From Rhodospirillales bacterium (GTDB taxonomy: Bacteria; Pseudomonadota; Alphaproteobacteria; Azospirillales; Azospirillaceae): a stretch of 38,743 nucleotides of DNA. A program made the translations under genes and the position numbers. This document shows positions 16,993 to 26,086 of this stretch, one piece after another. The stretch lies in NCBI GenBank assembly GCA_003165295.1, contig PLTC01000140.1, forward strand, positions 176 to 38,918, given 5' to 3'. The notes under the pieces were generated by a model. It was not told the origin of the DNA, did no database searches, and saw nothing but the letters and a program-made list of their open reading frames with translations. The stretch's first letter is position 1; each line of letters starts with the position of its first letter.

Positions 16993-19900
16993 TGCAAAAT
17001 ATTTCTCAGGCGCCCGGCAAGTCAGGCGATGCAATCGTCAGGATCGTAGTTGGGGGCATTTTGCTGGCGATTGTTTTCCATTCATTCTTTGATACGGCTG
17101 ATTTGTTCTGGGTGTTGGAAAATGCCGCCGAAAATGCGGTGGTGATATGGGCGATCGCGGGACTCGCCATTATAATCGTGGCCTGCGGTCTGGCTTTGTT
17201 GTTCTCCGGGCGGACGATTTATTTCATCAAATTTGTCTTTGTGGTGTTCTTTGGGGTATTGGCTTTTCTGATTCCGTGTCTTCGTGGTTTTTGGGGATTC
17301 ATCGGTCATCTCGGTTGGATGTTGCCGGCCTTTATGGTGGTGATCGGCTTTTGGCTCAGTTTGAGGGGTATATACTATTTCTCCGAGAGCAATACCGTCA
17401 AGTTAAAACTGGCGGCGTCGTTGCTGATGGCCTTGGTGGCAATGTCGGTGACATTTGGGGGGACCGGACGGGGCATCGATTATTTGATAGGTACAACTTC
17501 ATCAAATGAGGTCTTGCATTTGGTGCTTGAGAGCATCCAAATCTTGTGTAACGATATTTTTAATTCGGTCAACAGAATTGACCGCTTTCAATATTTTATC
17601 GTTATGTGGCTGGGATTGGTTATATATCTGGGTATCCGCGCATGCAGCTTAATATTTTCACCATTTTTTCGAGAACACCTGATGGAATATGGCCGGCGCT
17701 GGCTGCCGTCGCTTCTGTGGAAAACGATATCGCTGATTTACGCGCTGTCTCAGGTACACCGAAAGCGCGGCGGGCTGAGCCCGGTCATGCCGCCGGGTCC
17801 AAAGTCGGTGATCACGACCTGGGTTGAAAGTTTCGGCACTCCCGAGAACTGGTCGGCGGTCGCTCCCAGGCGTAGTTATGAGAGTCTGTTGCGCTATGTC
17901 GCTGTTGGCTTTGGCCTGGTGATCCTGGCCCATCCCTGGGCCTGGGACCTTGGCCCCGATGCCCAGGTACTGGGCTGGCTGGGCATCGGTGGCGAGCAGT
18001 ATGACGATGGCATGGCTGCTTTGGAGCGGTTCTTCTGGCTCGGAAGTCTGGTGGTCCTGCTGGAATTACTGGCCTGGCAGAGCCGGCTTCCCCCCACCGC
18101 CGGACCGGCGGCGGCGCAATCGATTGCCGACGCCGAACCACCGCCGGTACCGTCCCTTGAGGCGTTCAAAAGTGAGCTGTTGGCGCGCTTCGGCTCGGGG
18201 CGCAAAAGGCCGGTTGCCTTGACCTTGACCGTGGTCGGTCGGGAGGAAGAGAACAGTGCGGAGACCGGAGCAACGATTGAACGGGTGCTCCGTGAAGTCG
18301 TTAATCATCAATCCAATGTTCTCATCGAAGAAACTATGAACAGGAGACATATCGATTTTTTGGTGAGATTGATCGGTGCCACCCGAAATCACGGTGCAGT
18401 AATTTTGATGGTTGCGCCGGATATCGAGTTCCAGCGGTATTATGATCTGTTGCGTGCGGAATGCCAGAATCGGATCGATCAATTGACGCTTCGGTGGTAC
18501 GTCGCCGGCGAAATGGCTCCTGATGCTTCGCAGATGTATACCGTTGTAATGGTTCGTGAGAGTGCCTTCGAATCCGGATTTATTTCGCAGATCGAAGGCT
18601 TCCGGCGAATTATCCGGCGGCTGGAATACGTCGTTATATTGGGAATGGAAAGCCTGGATCTACCGTTCTTGCGGCTGGACCTTCAGCGATTGTGGACCAT
18701 GCTGGAGGGACGGACGGTTTCGGTGCTGGTCCAAAGCGAACCAATGGTTGGACTGGCCTCGGAGGTCGATAACACCATCCATAGTTATACCCGACAGGGC
18801 CTGTCCGACGATCGGGGGACCGTGAGCCGTGGCTTCACGCGGGAAAGCCTGGCCGCGGATCGTAACGGCACCTGCCATTGGCTGATCTGGAACTCCGATG
18901 AGGCGTTCGAAAAGGAACTGACCACGAGCTACCTGCCGGGCACCACCCAACGGATGCCAATCGGCGTGGTCCTGACCATCGCGGCGCTCAAGGGGAACTT
19001 CCGGTGCGCGAATACCAGTCGTCTCGACCGCCGCGATGCCAGCGTGTGGCGGGTGGCGGAAGAAATTCTCAGGAACAAGCGGGACCCGGCGAACGCGGCG
19101 ATTGCCGACTTTTGTGCCGGCCAGGGCGTCGGCGGTCACGACGGCAGTGGCGGCGGGCCGGCACCTTTGGTGGCAATCATTGATGACCACGCGAATTTGC
19201 TGCCGGCATTGCGCCGGAACCTGAACCATCGCAATGAGGCCGGGTTGCTGGTTCAGGTGGTCGCCGAGCCCTACCCGCTGCGCGACTTTCTGACGGAACG
19301 GCTGGCGACCGGAAGCGGCCAGGCGCCGGTATCCACCGACCTGCTGTGGCCGATGGCGCCCTGCATGCGGGGCTCGGTCACCGAGTTGCTGTATCAGATC
19401 AAACAGAAGCTGGAGAACGATACCCTCTCGGTCACGGAGTTGCGGGGGCTGTTCCAGCGTGCGCCGCGCCACGTTCTTGAATCCATTGGGGTGACGCATA
19501 CCCGCGCCGGCGTGCTTGAGCTGTTTCGGTTGATCCTTGGTCGCGACCCGCCGCCGTTGGCGCAGACCTGGACCGACGCCCATGAAGGGATTCTGAGTTC
19601 GCGGGACGGGCACCTGGGCGCACTGCCATTCTCGTTTTCGCGCCGGCTGACCGGCCCTCAGGGGGTATCGTTGAACGCCCAGTGGGCTGCCGACGACTGG
19701 GGGCTGGCCTACGCGGTGGGAACCGAGCACCTGATCAATGGGACATGGTATCGGGTCAAGGGGGTGGCGCCCGATCATTGTTCCCTCGAGCATTGCCTGC
19801 CTTCCTCCCTGGCCACCGCGCGGCCGAGGTACCGCTTCGTCAACCGGTATGATTTGGGCGGCGACCGGGAGGTCGCCGCGTTTGAGGAGGATAAGTCAGA

Positions 19901-20612
19901 TCGCCTGGTTAACGATGTGACGGTACGGCACCAATTGGTGCATACCAACTTCAAACGGGTGACCAGGGGTTATTACCGTCTGGACGAAGGCAGCCAGCCA
20001 TTTGGGCGCAATCAAAGAAATCCCGCGCTCAGCACCATGCGCGATATGACCATCCAGCGGCGGATGAGTATAATATCAAAGTTGATAATAAGCAATATTC
20101 CTTCGAACTGGATTGCCGGTGCTGATGGAAAGTCCATTGAAATAGTCGCAAGAACTTTGGCTGTCTCGCTTTATGATTTGATCCGGTCGCTGTTTCCGGC
20201 CCAATGCCACCGTATCGCGGTGGTCTGGCGCTGTGCGCCACCGGCGTCCGTTTCGTCGAAGGCCACGAGCGATGCCCGGTGCTCGACGGCGGCTGCGCTC
20301 GACACCTTCATCGACCAGATCTACCCAAAGCTGGACCCTCCGGCCATCGCCGAGCCGGACACTCTGGAGCTGCTGGTTATTGAAGATTCGCAGCTTGACC
20401 TGGGGGTCGCGCGCGCGATCCACAACGAGGCCGATCGAATTCTCCGTGCCCTTCGGGAATACGTCTCGTGGTGCGCCCGGGATGGTAATGACGAGTATTA
20501 CCGTTTTGGAGCCAGCGAGCCCGGCAACCTTCTGTCATTTCGAGCCGGCAGGAGCTTTCTCAATTATTTGACATTGCAAGAGGCAGAAGACGATGCCGCC
20601 GATGACAACTGA
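16992..20612 (+). CDS. Polytopic membrane protein with C-terminal degenerate helicase/DUF1998-like region
   Basis: ATG 16992 (or GTG 16989; stop-start overlap TGATG, GGAGGG upstream) gives 1206 residues. About eight TM helices fill residues 15-365 (for example VVGGILLAIVFHSF, FVFVVFFGVLAFLIPCL, FWLGSLVVLLELLAW). The soluble part (about 385-1206) is predicted cytoplasmic. Its order resembles a superfamily-2 helicase of the YprA/DrmB type with dead motifs: an ATP-loop position without GKT, a strand LEYVVILGMESLDLPF (about 543-558) where DEAH should stand, and VSVLVQSEPM (about 576-585) where the SAT strand should stand. It then shows a DUF1998-like end: NGTWYRVKGV (about 914), VTRGYYRLDE, and LELLVIEDSQLDLGVARAIH (about 1123) followed by a helix ending VSWC. 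This similarity is by eye and needs profile comparison. It is an operon II core member. Confidence 0.62.
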   Translation: MQNISQAPGKSGDAIVRIVVGGILLAIVFHSFFDTADLFWVLENAAENAVVIWAIAGLAIIIVACGLALLFSGRTIYFIKFVFVVFFGVLAFLIPCLRGFWGFIGHLGWMLPAFMVVIGFWLSLRGIYYFSESNTVKLKLAASLLMALVAMSVTFGGTGRGIDYLIGTTSSNEVLHLVLESIQILCNDIFNSVNRIDRFQYFIVMWLGLVIYLGIRACSLIFSPFFREHLMEYGRRWLPSLLWKTISLIYALSQVHRKRGGLSPVMPPGPKSVITTWVESFGTPENWSAVAPRRSYESLLRYVAVGFGLVILAHPWAWDLGPDAQVLGWLGIGGEQYDDGMAALERFFWLGSLVVLLELLAWQSRLPPTAGPAAAQSIADAEPPPVPSLEAFKSELLARFGSGRKRPVALTLTVVGREEENSAETGATIERVLREVVNHQSNVLIEETMNRRHIDFLVRLIGATRNHGAVILMVAPDIEFQRYYDLLRAECQNRIDQLTLRWYVAGEMAPDASQMYTVVMVRESAFESGFISQIEGFRRIIRRLEYVVILGMESLDLPFLRLDLQRLWTMLEGRTVSVLVQSEPMVGLASEVDNTIHSYTRQGLSDDRGTVSRGFTRESLAADRNGTCHWLIWNSDEAFEKELTTSYLPGTTQRMPIGVVLTIAALKGNFRCANTSRLDRRDASVWRVAEEILRNKRDPANAAIADFCAGQGVGGHDGSGGGPAPLVAIIDDHANLLPALRRNLNHRNEAGLLVQVVAEPYPLRDFLTERLATGSGQAPVSTDLLWPMAPCMRGSVTELLYQIKQKLENDTLSVTELRGLFQRAPRHVLESIGVTHTRAGVLELFRLILGRDPPPLAQTWTDAHEGILSSRDGHLGALPFSFSRRLTGPQGVSLNAQWAADDWGLAYAVGTEHLINGTWYRVKGVAPDHCSLEHCLPSSLATARPRYRFVNRYDLGGDREVAAFEEDKSDRLVNDVTVRHQLVHTNFKRVTRGYYRLDEGSQPFGRNQRNPALSTMRDMTIQRRMSIISKLIISNIPSNWIAGADGKSIEIVARTLAVSLYDLIRSLFPAQCHRIAVVWRCAPPASVSSKATSDARCSTAAALDTFIDQIYPKLDPPAIAEPDTLELLVIEDSQLDLGVARAIHNEADRILRALREYVSWCARDGNDEYYRFGASEPGNLLSFRAGRSFLNYLTLQEAEDDAADDN

Positions 20613-23346
20613 TCGCGGGGGCCGGCGCGCCGACGGAACGGGGGTGTCGCAACCTCGGGTGCGGATGGCGGTGGCTCTGCTGGCGCTGGCGCTGGCGCTG
20701 GCGGCCTCGGGCTGGCCCTCCGCCGCGCAGGCCCGGGTGGTGGGGATCATGTTTGACGACTCCGGCAGCATGATGCCGCGTAGCCATCTGCCAAGCTTCG
20801 CCATCCAGTTGTTGATTTCATCTCTCGACGGGCGGGATGATCGGGATCGGGTGTTCACCACGCAATTGTCCCAGTTTCTTTACGCGGTATCGGTCGGCGG
20901 CGACCTGATCTCTCTGCCCTTTCATTCCGATCAGGTCGATTCCGACGGGATCGACCGATTGCTGTCCAGCCCGACGCTGGCGGGACCGCCCTATTCCCCG
21001 CGGGCGATCGGCACCCGCGACCTACAGCAGGCGTTGATCGATACGATTGGCGAGAAGTGGCCGGTTATCCGGCCGGGCACCGGCACCCCTTATATTCCCA
21101 TTGAGGTGATGCTACGGGTGCTGGCACGGGAGACAAAACCTGAGGAGCCGGCCTTTCTGGTGATCGTCACTGACGGCGACTTTGACAATGACAAGGAAAT
21201 GCCGCTGCCCTCGCCGGAGCACCTACGGGACTCTTATGAAAAGTATCGCAGTCAATTTAAGGGTCCGCTCCATGTATTCTTTCTGTTGATTGCGTCTGAA
21301 GATGAGGCGGCGGTTGAACAACAAAAAGTTCGGGCCAATTTGCTCGAAGTATTTAACGGCAAGGCGCAGGACGGCGCCTATACCGTCGGCGATGTCGGGT
21401 CACTGATTGCCGCGGTCAAGGCGATCGTCGGCCGCATCTCGGCAACGGATCTGGACCGCTTCCAATCTTATCTGAGCGTACAGGGAAACGATCTCGTGGT
21501 CGACAGCCCGCTGAGCCTGTCCCGCATCACCATCATGTCCACGGGCAGCGATCAGACTCCGCTGGCGAAGCTGATGAAGACCAGCTTCGGTGAGGTGGAG
21601 CGGTTGGAATTCGATGCCCGGATGAACGATGTCGACCGGCAGTGGCCGGCGATCGGACGCCAGAGAGCGCGGACCGTTCATCTGCGGCAGTCTCCGGCGT
21701 TGCCACCTGGAAAGTATACTTTGAGTTTCGATCGTCCTCCGGGGACCGGGGTGACCGTGCTGTTCGAAGCCAATGTGACTCTGAAGGTCGAAATCCTTGA
21801 TGGCGAAACCAATCTGCCGGTGCCGCCGACCAATAATCGCGTGACTTTGGTGCTTCGCCATGATTACAAGGCTCATCTCACCCTGGTCGATCGCGATAGC
21901 GGGAACACCATCGCGACGCCGCCCCTGAGCAAAGCGGTTTACCAGGCATTTTTGTCCCGCCCCGCCGACACCCGCAGTCTGACCGTGGTTGCGGATCCGA
22001 ACCGGCCCGGCGTCGCTTACGCCGATTTGCGCCCGGAGCAGGTCGGTGCTTACGACCTTGCCACCAGTATGCGGTTGCCGGGATTTCTGACCACCACCGG
22101 ACAGCCGGCGGCGCTGGACGTCGTGAACTCCCTGGTAAGCCTTGATACCCGGATCGACCCGGAACAACCCTGCCCGGCGGCGCTTTCGTGCGGGTCCCAG
22201 GGCATTCCCGTTCCTTATGACGGCTCTTCCGACACCAGGAGAGTCGCGAAGGCGGTGATAACCTTCCGCGGCGCTCTGCCCGGTGGCTTTACCGTTCAAT
22301 TGGAGGGTGGGCCGCCGGGCTTCGAACTGCGATATGCCGGTCAGCCGCTGAACTCAGATACGCCGGTCATGGCATCGCCGGGGGAGTCCCGGACCATCGA
22401 ACTGGTGCGGACGCCGGCGTGGCGTCCAGCCACGGGGAATGCGGGGCAGGGAGGGTTTCCGTTGACCCTGATCGCGACCGCGCGGGCGCCGCTCACGGGC
22501 TCGTCCCGGGTCGAACGGCGGGGCATTCCCCTGGTTCCCACCGCGACTCTGGCGGTTACGGGCAATGACCAGGATCCGACGGGGGTGTCACCGCCCAGGC
22601 TGGATGCCGCGGCCCTGGAGAACGGCACCACCGGCTGGAGGCTGGAAGCACGGGACACGCTGAAACCGCCGACGGTGAACGATCTTCATGTCAGGATTCC
22701 CTCGTTGTTGCTTTCTGCCGCTGTCGAAGTGGACAAGGGCAGGATCCGGGTGATTCCCAGAAGCGCGGCGTGGTGTGCATGCCTGTTATGGATCGATGGC
22801 GGTATGCACGATGTCATCGTGACCTACACCAGCGACAACGGACTTCAGACGGCCTCGCAGCGGACCAAGGTCGACATCGCGCCCGGCAAACGGGAGATTT
22901 TGCAGGGCTGTGGGTTGCTGGCGCTGGCCTTGCTGCTGCTGGTCTGGTTGATCGGGGCGCTGGCGGCCGCGGCCAGGAGGCGGCGTTTTCCCCCCGGCTC
23001 CTTTCTGAAAGTCGATGAGGGGGGGGCCGTTCCCCGCTATCGCGAGCTCAAGGGCAATCCCTGGTCGTGGCTGACCTGTCTTGTATGGTTTGCCATCAGG
23101 GTTCCCCACGAGCGTTGCCAGGAAGGCGGCTTGACCCTTGAGGCATCAAGCCATGGCGCGAATATCATCTGCGATCGCCAATGGCCTAACTATTTTCTCG
23201 ATCGAATGGGCCAGACGCTGGCGGAAATTCACCCGGAGCCGCGCCCGAATTCGGTTATTGCCCTGTTCTGGGGTGACAAGCTGCAAGAGGCGGTAGCCAA
23301 GGGCAGCAAGATAACCCTCAAGGACCAGATCAACGATGACGACTGA
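20593..23346 (+). CDS. Membrane-anchored vWA protein with signal peptide and C-terminal TM
   Basis: The protein has 917 residues; the start overlaps the previous gene by 20 nt (ATG 20593; ATG 20602 is an alternative). The signal peptide (VALLALALALAASGWPSAAQA) is encoded by a run of CTGGCG units. The vWA domain follows at once with MIDAS VVGIMFDDSGSMM, a Thr loop region around YIPIEVMLRVL, and FLVIVTDGDFDND. Several beta-sandwich segments follow (residues about 290-760). A single TM (about 770-792, LLALALLLLVWLIGALAAAA) with a following RRRR stop-transfer leads to about 120 cytoplasmic residues. Topology is therefore periplasmic vWA plus cytoplasmic tail, well suited to link the periplasmic partners to the cytoplasmic tubulin-like scaffold (inference). 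The intact DxSxS suggests Mg2+-dependent partner binding. Confidence 0.85.
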   Translation: MPPMTTDRGGRRADGTGVSQPRVRMAVALLALALALAASGWPSAAQARVVGIMFDDSGSMMPRSHLPSFAIQLLISSLDGRDDRDRVFTTQLSQFLYAVSVGGDLISLPFHSDQVDSDGIDRLLSSPTLAGPPYSPRAIGTRDLQQALIDTIGEKWPVIRPGTGTPYIPIEVMLRVLARETKPEEPAFLVIVTDGDFDNDKEMPLPSPEHLRDSYEKYRSQFKGPLHVFFLLIASEDEAAVEQQKVRANLLEVFNGKAQDGAYTVGDVGSLIAAVKAIVGRISATDLDRFQSYLSVQGNDLVVDSPLSLSRITIMSTGSDQTPLAKLMKTSFGEVERLEFDARMNDVDRQWPAIGRQRARTVHLRQSPALPPGKYTLSFDRPPGTGVTVLFEANVTLKVEILDGETNLPVPPTNNRVTLVLRHDYKAHLTLVDRDSGNTIATPPLSKAVYQAFLSRPADTRSLTVVADPNRPGVAYADLRPEQVGAYDLATSMRLPGFLTTTGQPAALDVVNSLVSLDTRIDPEQPCPAALSCGSQGIPVPYDGSSDTRRVAKAVITFRGALPGGFTVQLEGGPPGFELRYAGQPLNSDTPVMASPGESRTIELVRTPAWRPATGNAGQGGFPLTLIATARAPLTGSSRVERRGIPLVPTATLAVTGNDQDPTGVSPPRLDAAALENGTTGWRLEARDTLKPPTVNDLHVRIPSLLLSAAVEVDKGRIRVIPRSAAWCACLLWIDGGMHDVIVTYTSDNGLQTASQRTKVDIAPGKREILQGCGLLALALLLLVWLIGALAAAARRRRFPPGSFLKVDEGGAVPRYRELKGNPWSWLTCLVWFAIRVPHERCQEGGLTLEASSHGANIICDRQWPNYFLDRMGQTLAEIHPEPRPNSVIALFWGDKLQEAVAKGSKITLKDQINDDD

Positions 23347-23397
23347 GGCCATTATCGGGCCGGCCGGACCAATCCAGTGGCTATAATCCAGGATGCG

Positions 23398-25686
23398 ATG
23401 CCGATGTTATCCCGAATGCGCGATATTTCGCGGAAATTCCTGTTGTCCATTGTCGGGCTGATGGCGATGCTGACCGGGGCGGCGATCTTCGTCGCGGCGG
23501 AGTCAGGCATGGCGTGGGCCGAAGACGACCGCGTTCGGTTCGTTATCCGCTCCAATGAAACGCTGTTGCTGGCGCGCATTGATCTTCATTCCTGTATTGA
23601 TGACGATCAAAAGATCAATACGCTCTCGAACGTTAAATTTCTGGGTATTGCCCCGGAGCTGCATACCGGCCATCACTACAGCTTGCGGGTGGCACGCTGG
23701 CCGACCATCAATTCTGGGAGCGATGAAGACAGCGAACCCGAAGTTCAAACGATCATCCGCAGTGAACTGACCTTTAGACTGATCACCAGCGATGGTGAGT
23801 TACCTTTACTGTTCGACAAAGATCAGATTCGTTATGTCCCGGCCTGTAAGGGCGCGAAAACGATCGCGGCGCCGCCGAACGTTTACCCGACCATCGTCAT
23901 CGATGCGGCTCCCGATGGTGGTGGCAGGGACAGGTTGCCGGGCGGTCACGAAAAGCGGGAGAAGCTGCTGGGCTTCCTGGCTGCCCAGGAGCACCTGCCG
24001 TTTCTTGTCGCCGGCGCTGCGCCGTTGCCGCTGCCCGGCGGCGCGCGGGGCAAGGAGCCGAAGATGCGGGACTGGGTGGTGGCGGCCTTCCGCGCCGGCC
24101 CACCGGCGTTTCTGGCGAAATGGCCGGAGCGGGTAACGTTGACCGTGGACGGCTCGGAGTTCGACGGGGAAATCGAATCCCTGAAGCTCAACTGCCAGCC
24201 GGCCCCGGTCCCGGTTGCCGCGGGGGGAGGCGGTTCGGCGCCCAACGACACCCCGTCATCGCCGCAACTTCCGCCGGCGGCAACCGGGGCGGTTCCGGCT
24301 GGGGCGGTTCCGGCTGGGGCGCTTCCGACCGGGGCGCTTCAGGGGGCGCCGGCCCGCTTTGCCCTGATCCTCAACGTACCTGATGTTCTTGCGCCGTATA
24401 ACCTGGAGACTGTGCTTAAGGAAACGGGTAACCGCTGCCCCGGTCCGTGGCGTCGGCTGGCCGACGATCCTCGGGTCTATCAGGTCGAGTGCGGACAGCC
24501 ACCGCCCTACGACATCGGCATCGGCTCCTTGCTCCCGGTTCGGAGTTTGTCGACGGAACGGATCGTCAAGGCCGACGAACTGATGGTTCGTCTCCCGGCA
24601 AAGTTGGTGGGTGATTGGCCGAAGGAGCGATTTTCCGACGGTGTCGTCTGGCTGGGTCCGATATCGCTTCGCGACTTCGTTTCGACCGGCAGTGCCATTT
24701 CGATGTTCCCCGACGCACCCGCCGACTCGCCGGGCGCGCGGACCTGCGTCGCCGTGGTCAAAGGAGAGATCGGCACCGCGGTCTTTGGCCCGCCGCCCGA
24801 GGTCCCGCCACCCTGCGTTACCCAGACGCTGAACATCCCCGACGCCTGGCGCCAGCGGGTCCGGGGACAGGCCTATCCGGTGGTCGATGGGTGTCTTGGT
24901 GACCAGCCGGGTGTGACCTGCCTGCGCTCGACCGGGACCGGAACCGCGACCGGGGCGGCGGTCACGGTGACGTTCGGGCCGGGATGGGAACCGGCGACTC
25001 TGCCGGCGGCGTCGGTCAATCCGGCGGCGTTGGCTCAACGCCTGCGGCCGCAGTGGCCTTATGCGGCGATACTGACGGCAACCGGGGACGGGAACAACCG
25101 GGCCGCCCGCCTGATGGTGACGTCCATCGCCTATTGCGCCGACTCTCGTGGCGAGTCGTGCTGCGGCGGTGGCGAACTTCCGGGCTTCGCCCCCAGGGCA
25201 TTCGACAGCACCGAGCCGCTCCCGACGCTGACGCAGGCAGGATGTTCCACCGCGGCCGCTCTGCCGCGCTTTGGAATTGCCAGCTTCGTCCATACCACCG
25301 GAGAGGCGACGGAATACCGGTTTCGTCGTTACTGGACAATTTCGGCGGTCTCGGGGCGGCCCTACCAGATTCCCTGGGCGGAAACCGTCCGTACCTATCC
25401 CATTCGACTGTTGGGCTCCGATCGCCTGGCGGTCCCGTCGCCAGCCGAGTTGCGGCTGGCGCTGTTCGGCAGCCTGCTGGCCTGTCAGAGAGCGACCGCC
25501 AACGACGACGGCCTTGATGCCTTTCCCCTGCATCCGGCCGGTGACTACGATCATCAGGTCAGCCTCCCGGTCTTTGCACAGCTTAAAGGTGCAGCAGGCG
25601 CCGTTTCCCAGTGCGCGGAGGGCGTGCTTGATCCGGCAGATCCGCCAACGGTAGTATTCACGCTGGAGCCATCGGCGGGTCGCTAA
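23398..25686 (+). CDS. Exported protein of unknown function, paralogue of the protein at 31431-34247
   Basis: It is read as 762 residues from the ATG at 23398 (AGGA 4 nt upstream; GTG 23377 and ATG 23404 are alternatives). The signal peptide is LLSIVGLMAMLTGAAIFVAA with cleavage near MAWA. No known family is recognised. The order of short motifs matches the protein at 31431-34247: HHYSLRVARWPTI with HQFSLRTKSWGAI, YPTIVID with YPTVRIT, a Pro/Gly linker near the middle, GWEPATL with GWEPVPIT, RLRPQWPY with GLRPVWPG, YPIRLLG with YPVHLSG, and VSQCAEGVLDP with VSRCAHGVPDR before a FTLE strand. The paralogue has an extra C-terminal vWA-like domain absent here. The middle linker contains a four-unit 15-nt repeat. 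It is the last gene of operon II and probably a periplasmic structural component. Confidence 0.72.
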   Translation: MPMLSRMRDISRKFLLSIVGLMAMLTGAAIFVAAESGMAWAEDDRVRFVIRSNETLLLARIDLHSCIDDDQKINTLSNVKFLGIAPELHTGHHYSLRVARWPTINSGSDEDSEPEVQTIIRSELTFRLITSDGELPLLFDKDQIRYVPACKGAKTIAAPPNVYPTIVIDAAPDGGGRDRLPGGHEKREKLLGFLAAQEHLPFLVAGAAPLPLPGGARGKEPKMRDWVVAAFRAGPPAFLAKWPERVTLTVDGSEFDGEIESLKLNCQPAPVPVAAGGGGSAPNDTPSSPQLPPAATGAVPAGAVPAGALPTGALQGAPARFALILNVPDVLAPYNLETVLKETGNRCPGPWRRLADDPRVYQVECGQPPPYDIGIGSLLPVRSLSTERIVKADELMVRLPAKLVGDWPKERFSDGVVWLGPISLRDFVSTGSAISMFPDAPADSPGARTCVAVVKGEIGTAVFGPPPEVPPPCVTQTLNIPDAWRQRVRGQAYPVVDGCLGDQPGVTCLRSTGTGTATGAAVTVTFGPGWEPATLPAASVNPAALAQRLRPQWPYAAILTATGDGNNRAARLMVTSIAYCADSRGESCCGGGELPGFAPRAFDSTEPLPTLTQAGCSTAAALPRFGIASFVHTTGEATEYRFRRYWTISAVSGRPYQIPWAETVRTYPIRLLGSDRLAVPSPAELRLALFGSLLACQRATANDDGLDAFPLHPAGDYDHQVSLPVFAQLKGAAGAVSQCAEGVLDPADPPTVVFTLEPSAGR
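24286..24342 (+). repeat. 15-nt tandem repeat encoding an Ala/Gly/Pro linker
   Basis: GGGGCGGTTCCGGCT occurs twice in tandem (24286-24315), then as GGGGCGCTTCCGACC (24316-24330) and a partial fourth unit. It encodes repeats of GAVPA. It lies in the interdomain linker of the exported protein at 23398-25686, at the place where the paralogue carries polyproline. Unit length is a multiple of three, so copy-number change would alter linker length without breaking the frame. Confidence 0.85.
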
Positions 25687-25739
25687 GGTTGGCGCACCGA
25701 AACCATCACGGGGGCGGAGAAGCAAATCTCGGCCGGTTC

Positions 25740-26069
25740 CGTCAGCGTTTCTCGACCCATGATTATTGAGAGTGTGACAAACAATCGAGTCTGCCAAAGA
25801 ACGCCCGACATTCGGTCGAATCACGGTTGTCTGGCCGGCGTCCTGAAGCTTGTGGGTATTGTAAATCCTGTTGACCTTGGAGCGGGCCGTCGGCATCCAT
25901 GCGGGATGCCGAGCTTGGTCGCCTCCATCAACATCAGTGGAAAGGCGTAAATGTAGGCCTGCCGGGCCTGGTTGGCGACCGTGCCGACCGGCGGGTCGGC
26001 GGGATTGTCACGAGTGGCCATGCCTGATCCGCCGTTGTTCGGCAGGGCGACGGCCACTTGCCAACCCAT
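25740..26069 (-). pseudogene. Decayed N-terminal fragment of a DUF1254 protein
   Basis: The 400-nt gap between convergent operons II and III holds a broken reading frame on the minus strand. From 26069, one frame gives ANQARQAYIYAFPLMLMEAT, the typical opening of DUF1254 proteins. Near 25890-25900 the similarity moves to another frame, giving VNRIYNTHKLQDAG and then TTVIRPNVGRSLADSIVCH, which follows the DUF1254 order (NQF-H-R-FPD, then VVRPN-DTLY). The rest of the roughly 300-450-residue family protein is missing. A frameshift and truncation have therefore destroyed the gene. I see no other gene or clear terminator in 25687-26086. Confidence 0.65.
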
Positions 26070-26086
26070 GGGATGAGCCGAATACC

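Noticed and set aside
18660-19793. Minus-strand open frame of 377 codons within the polytopic membrane protein gene
   Set aside because: No motif and no ribosome site; it lies antisense inside a continuous operon gene with overlapping starts on both sides.
24256-25896. Minus-strand open frame of 546 codons opposite the exported protein of operon II
   Set aside because: Only its first 45 codons (25896-25760), outside the plus gene, resemble DUF1254; the remainder is antisense composition. I kept only the DUF1254 part as a relic.
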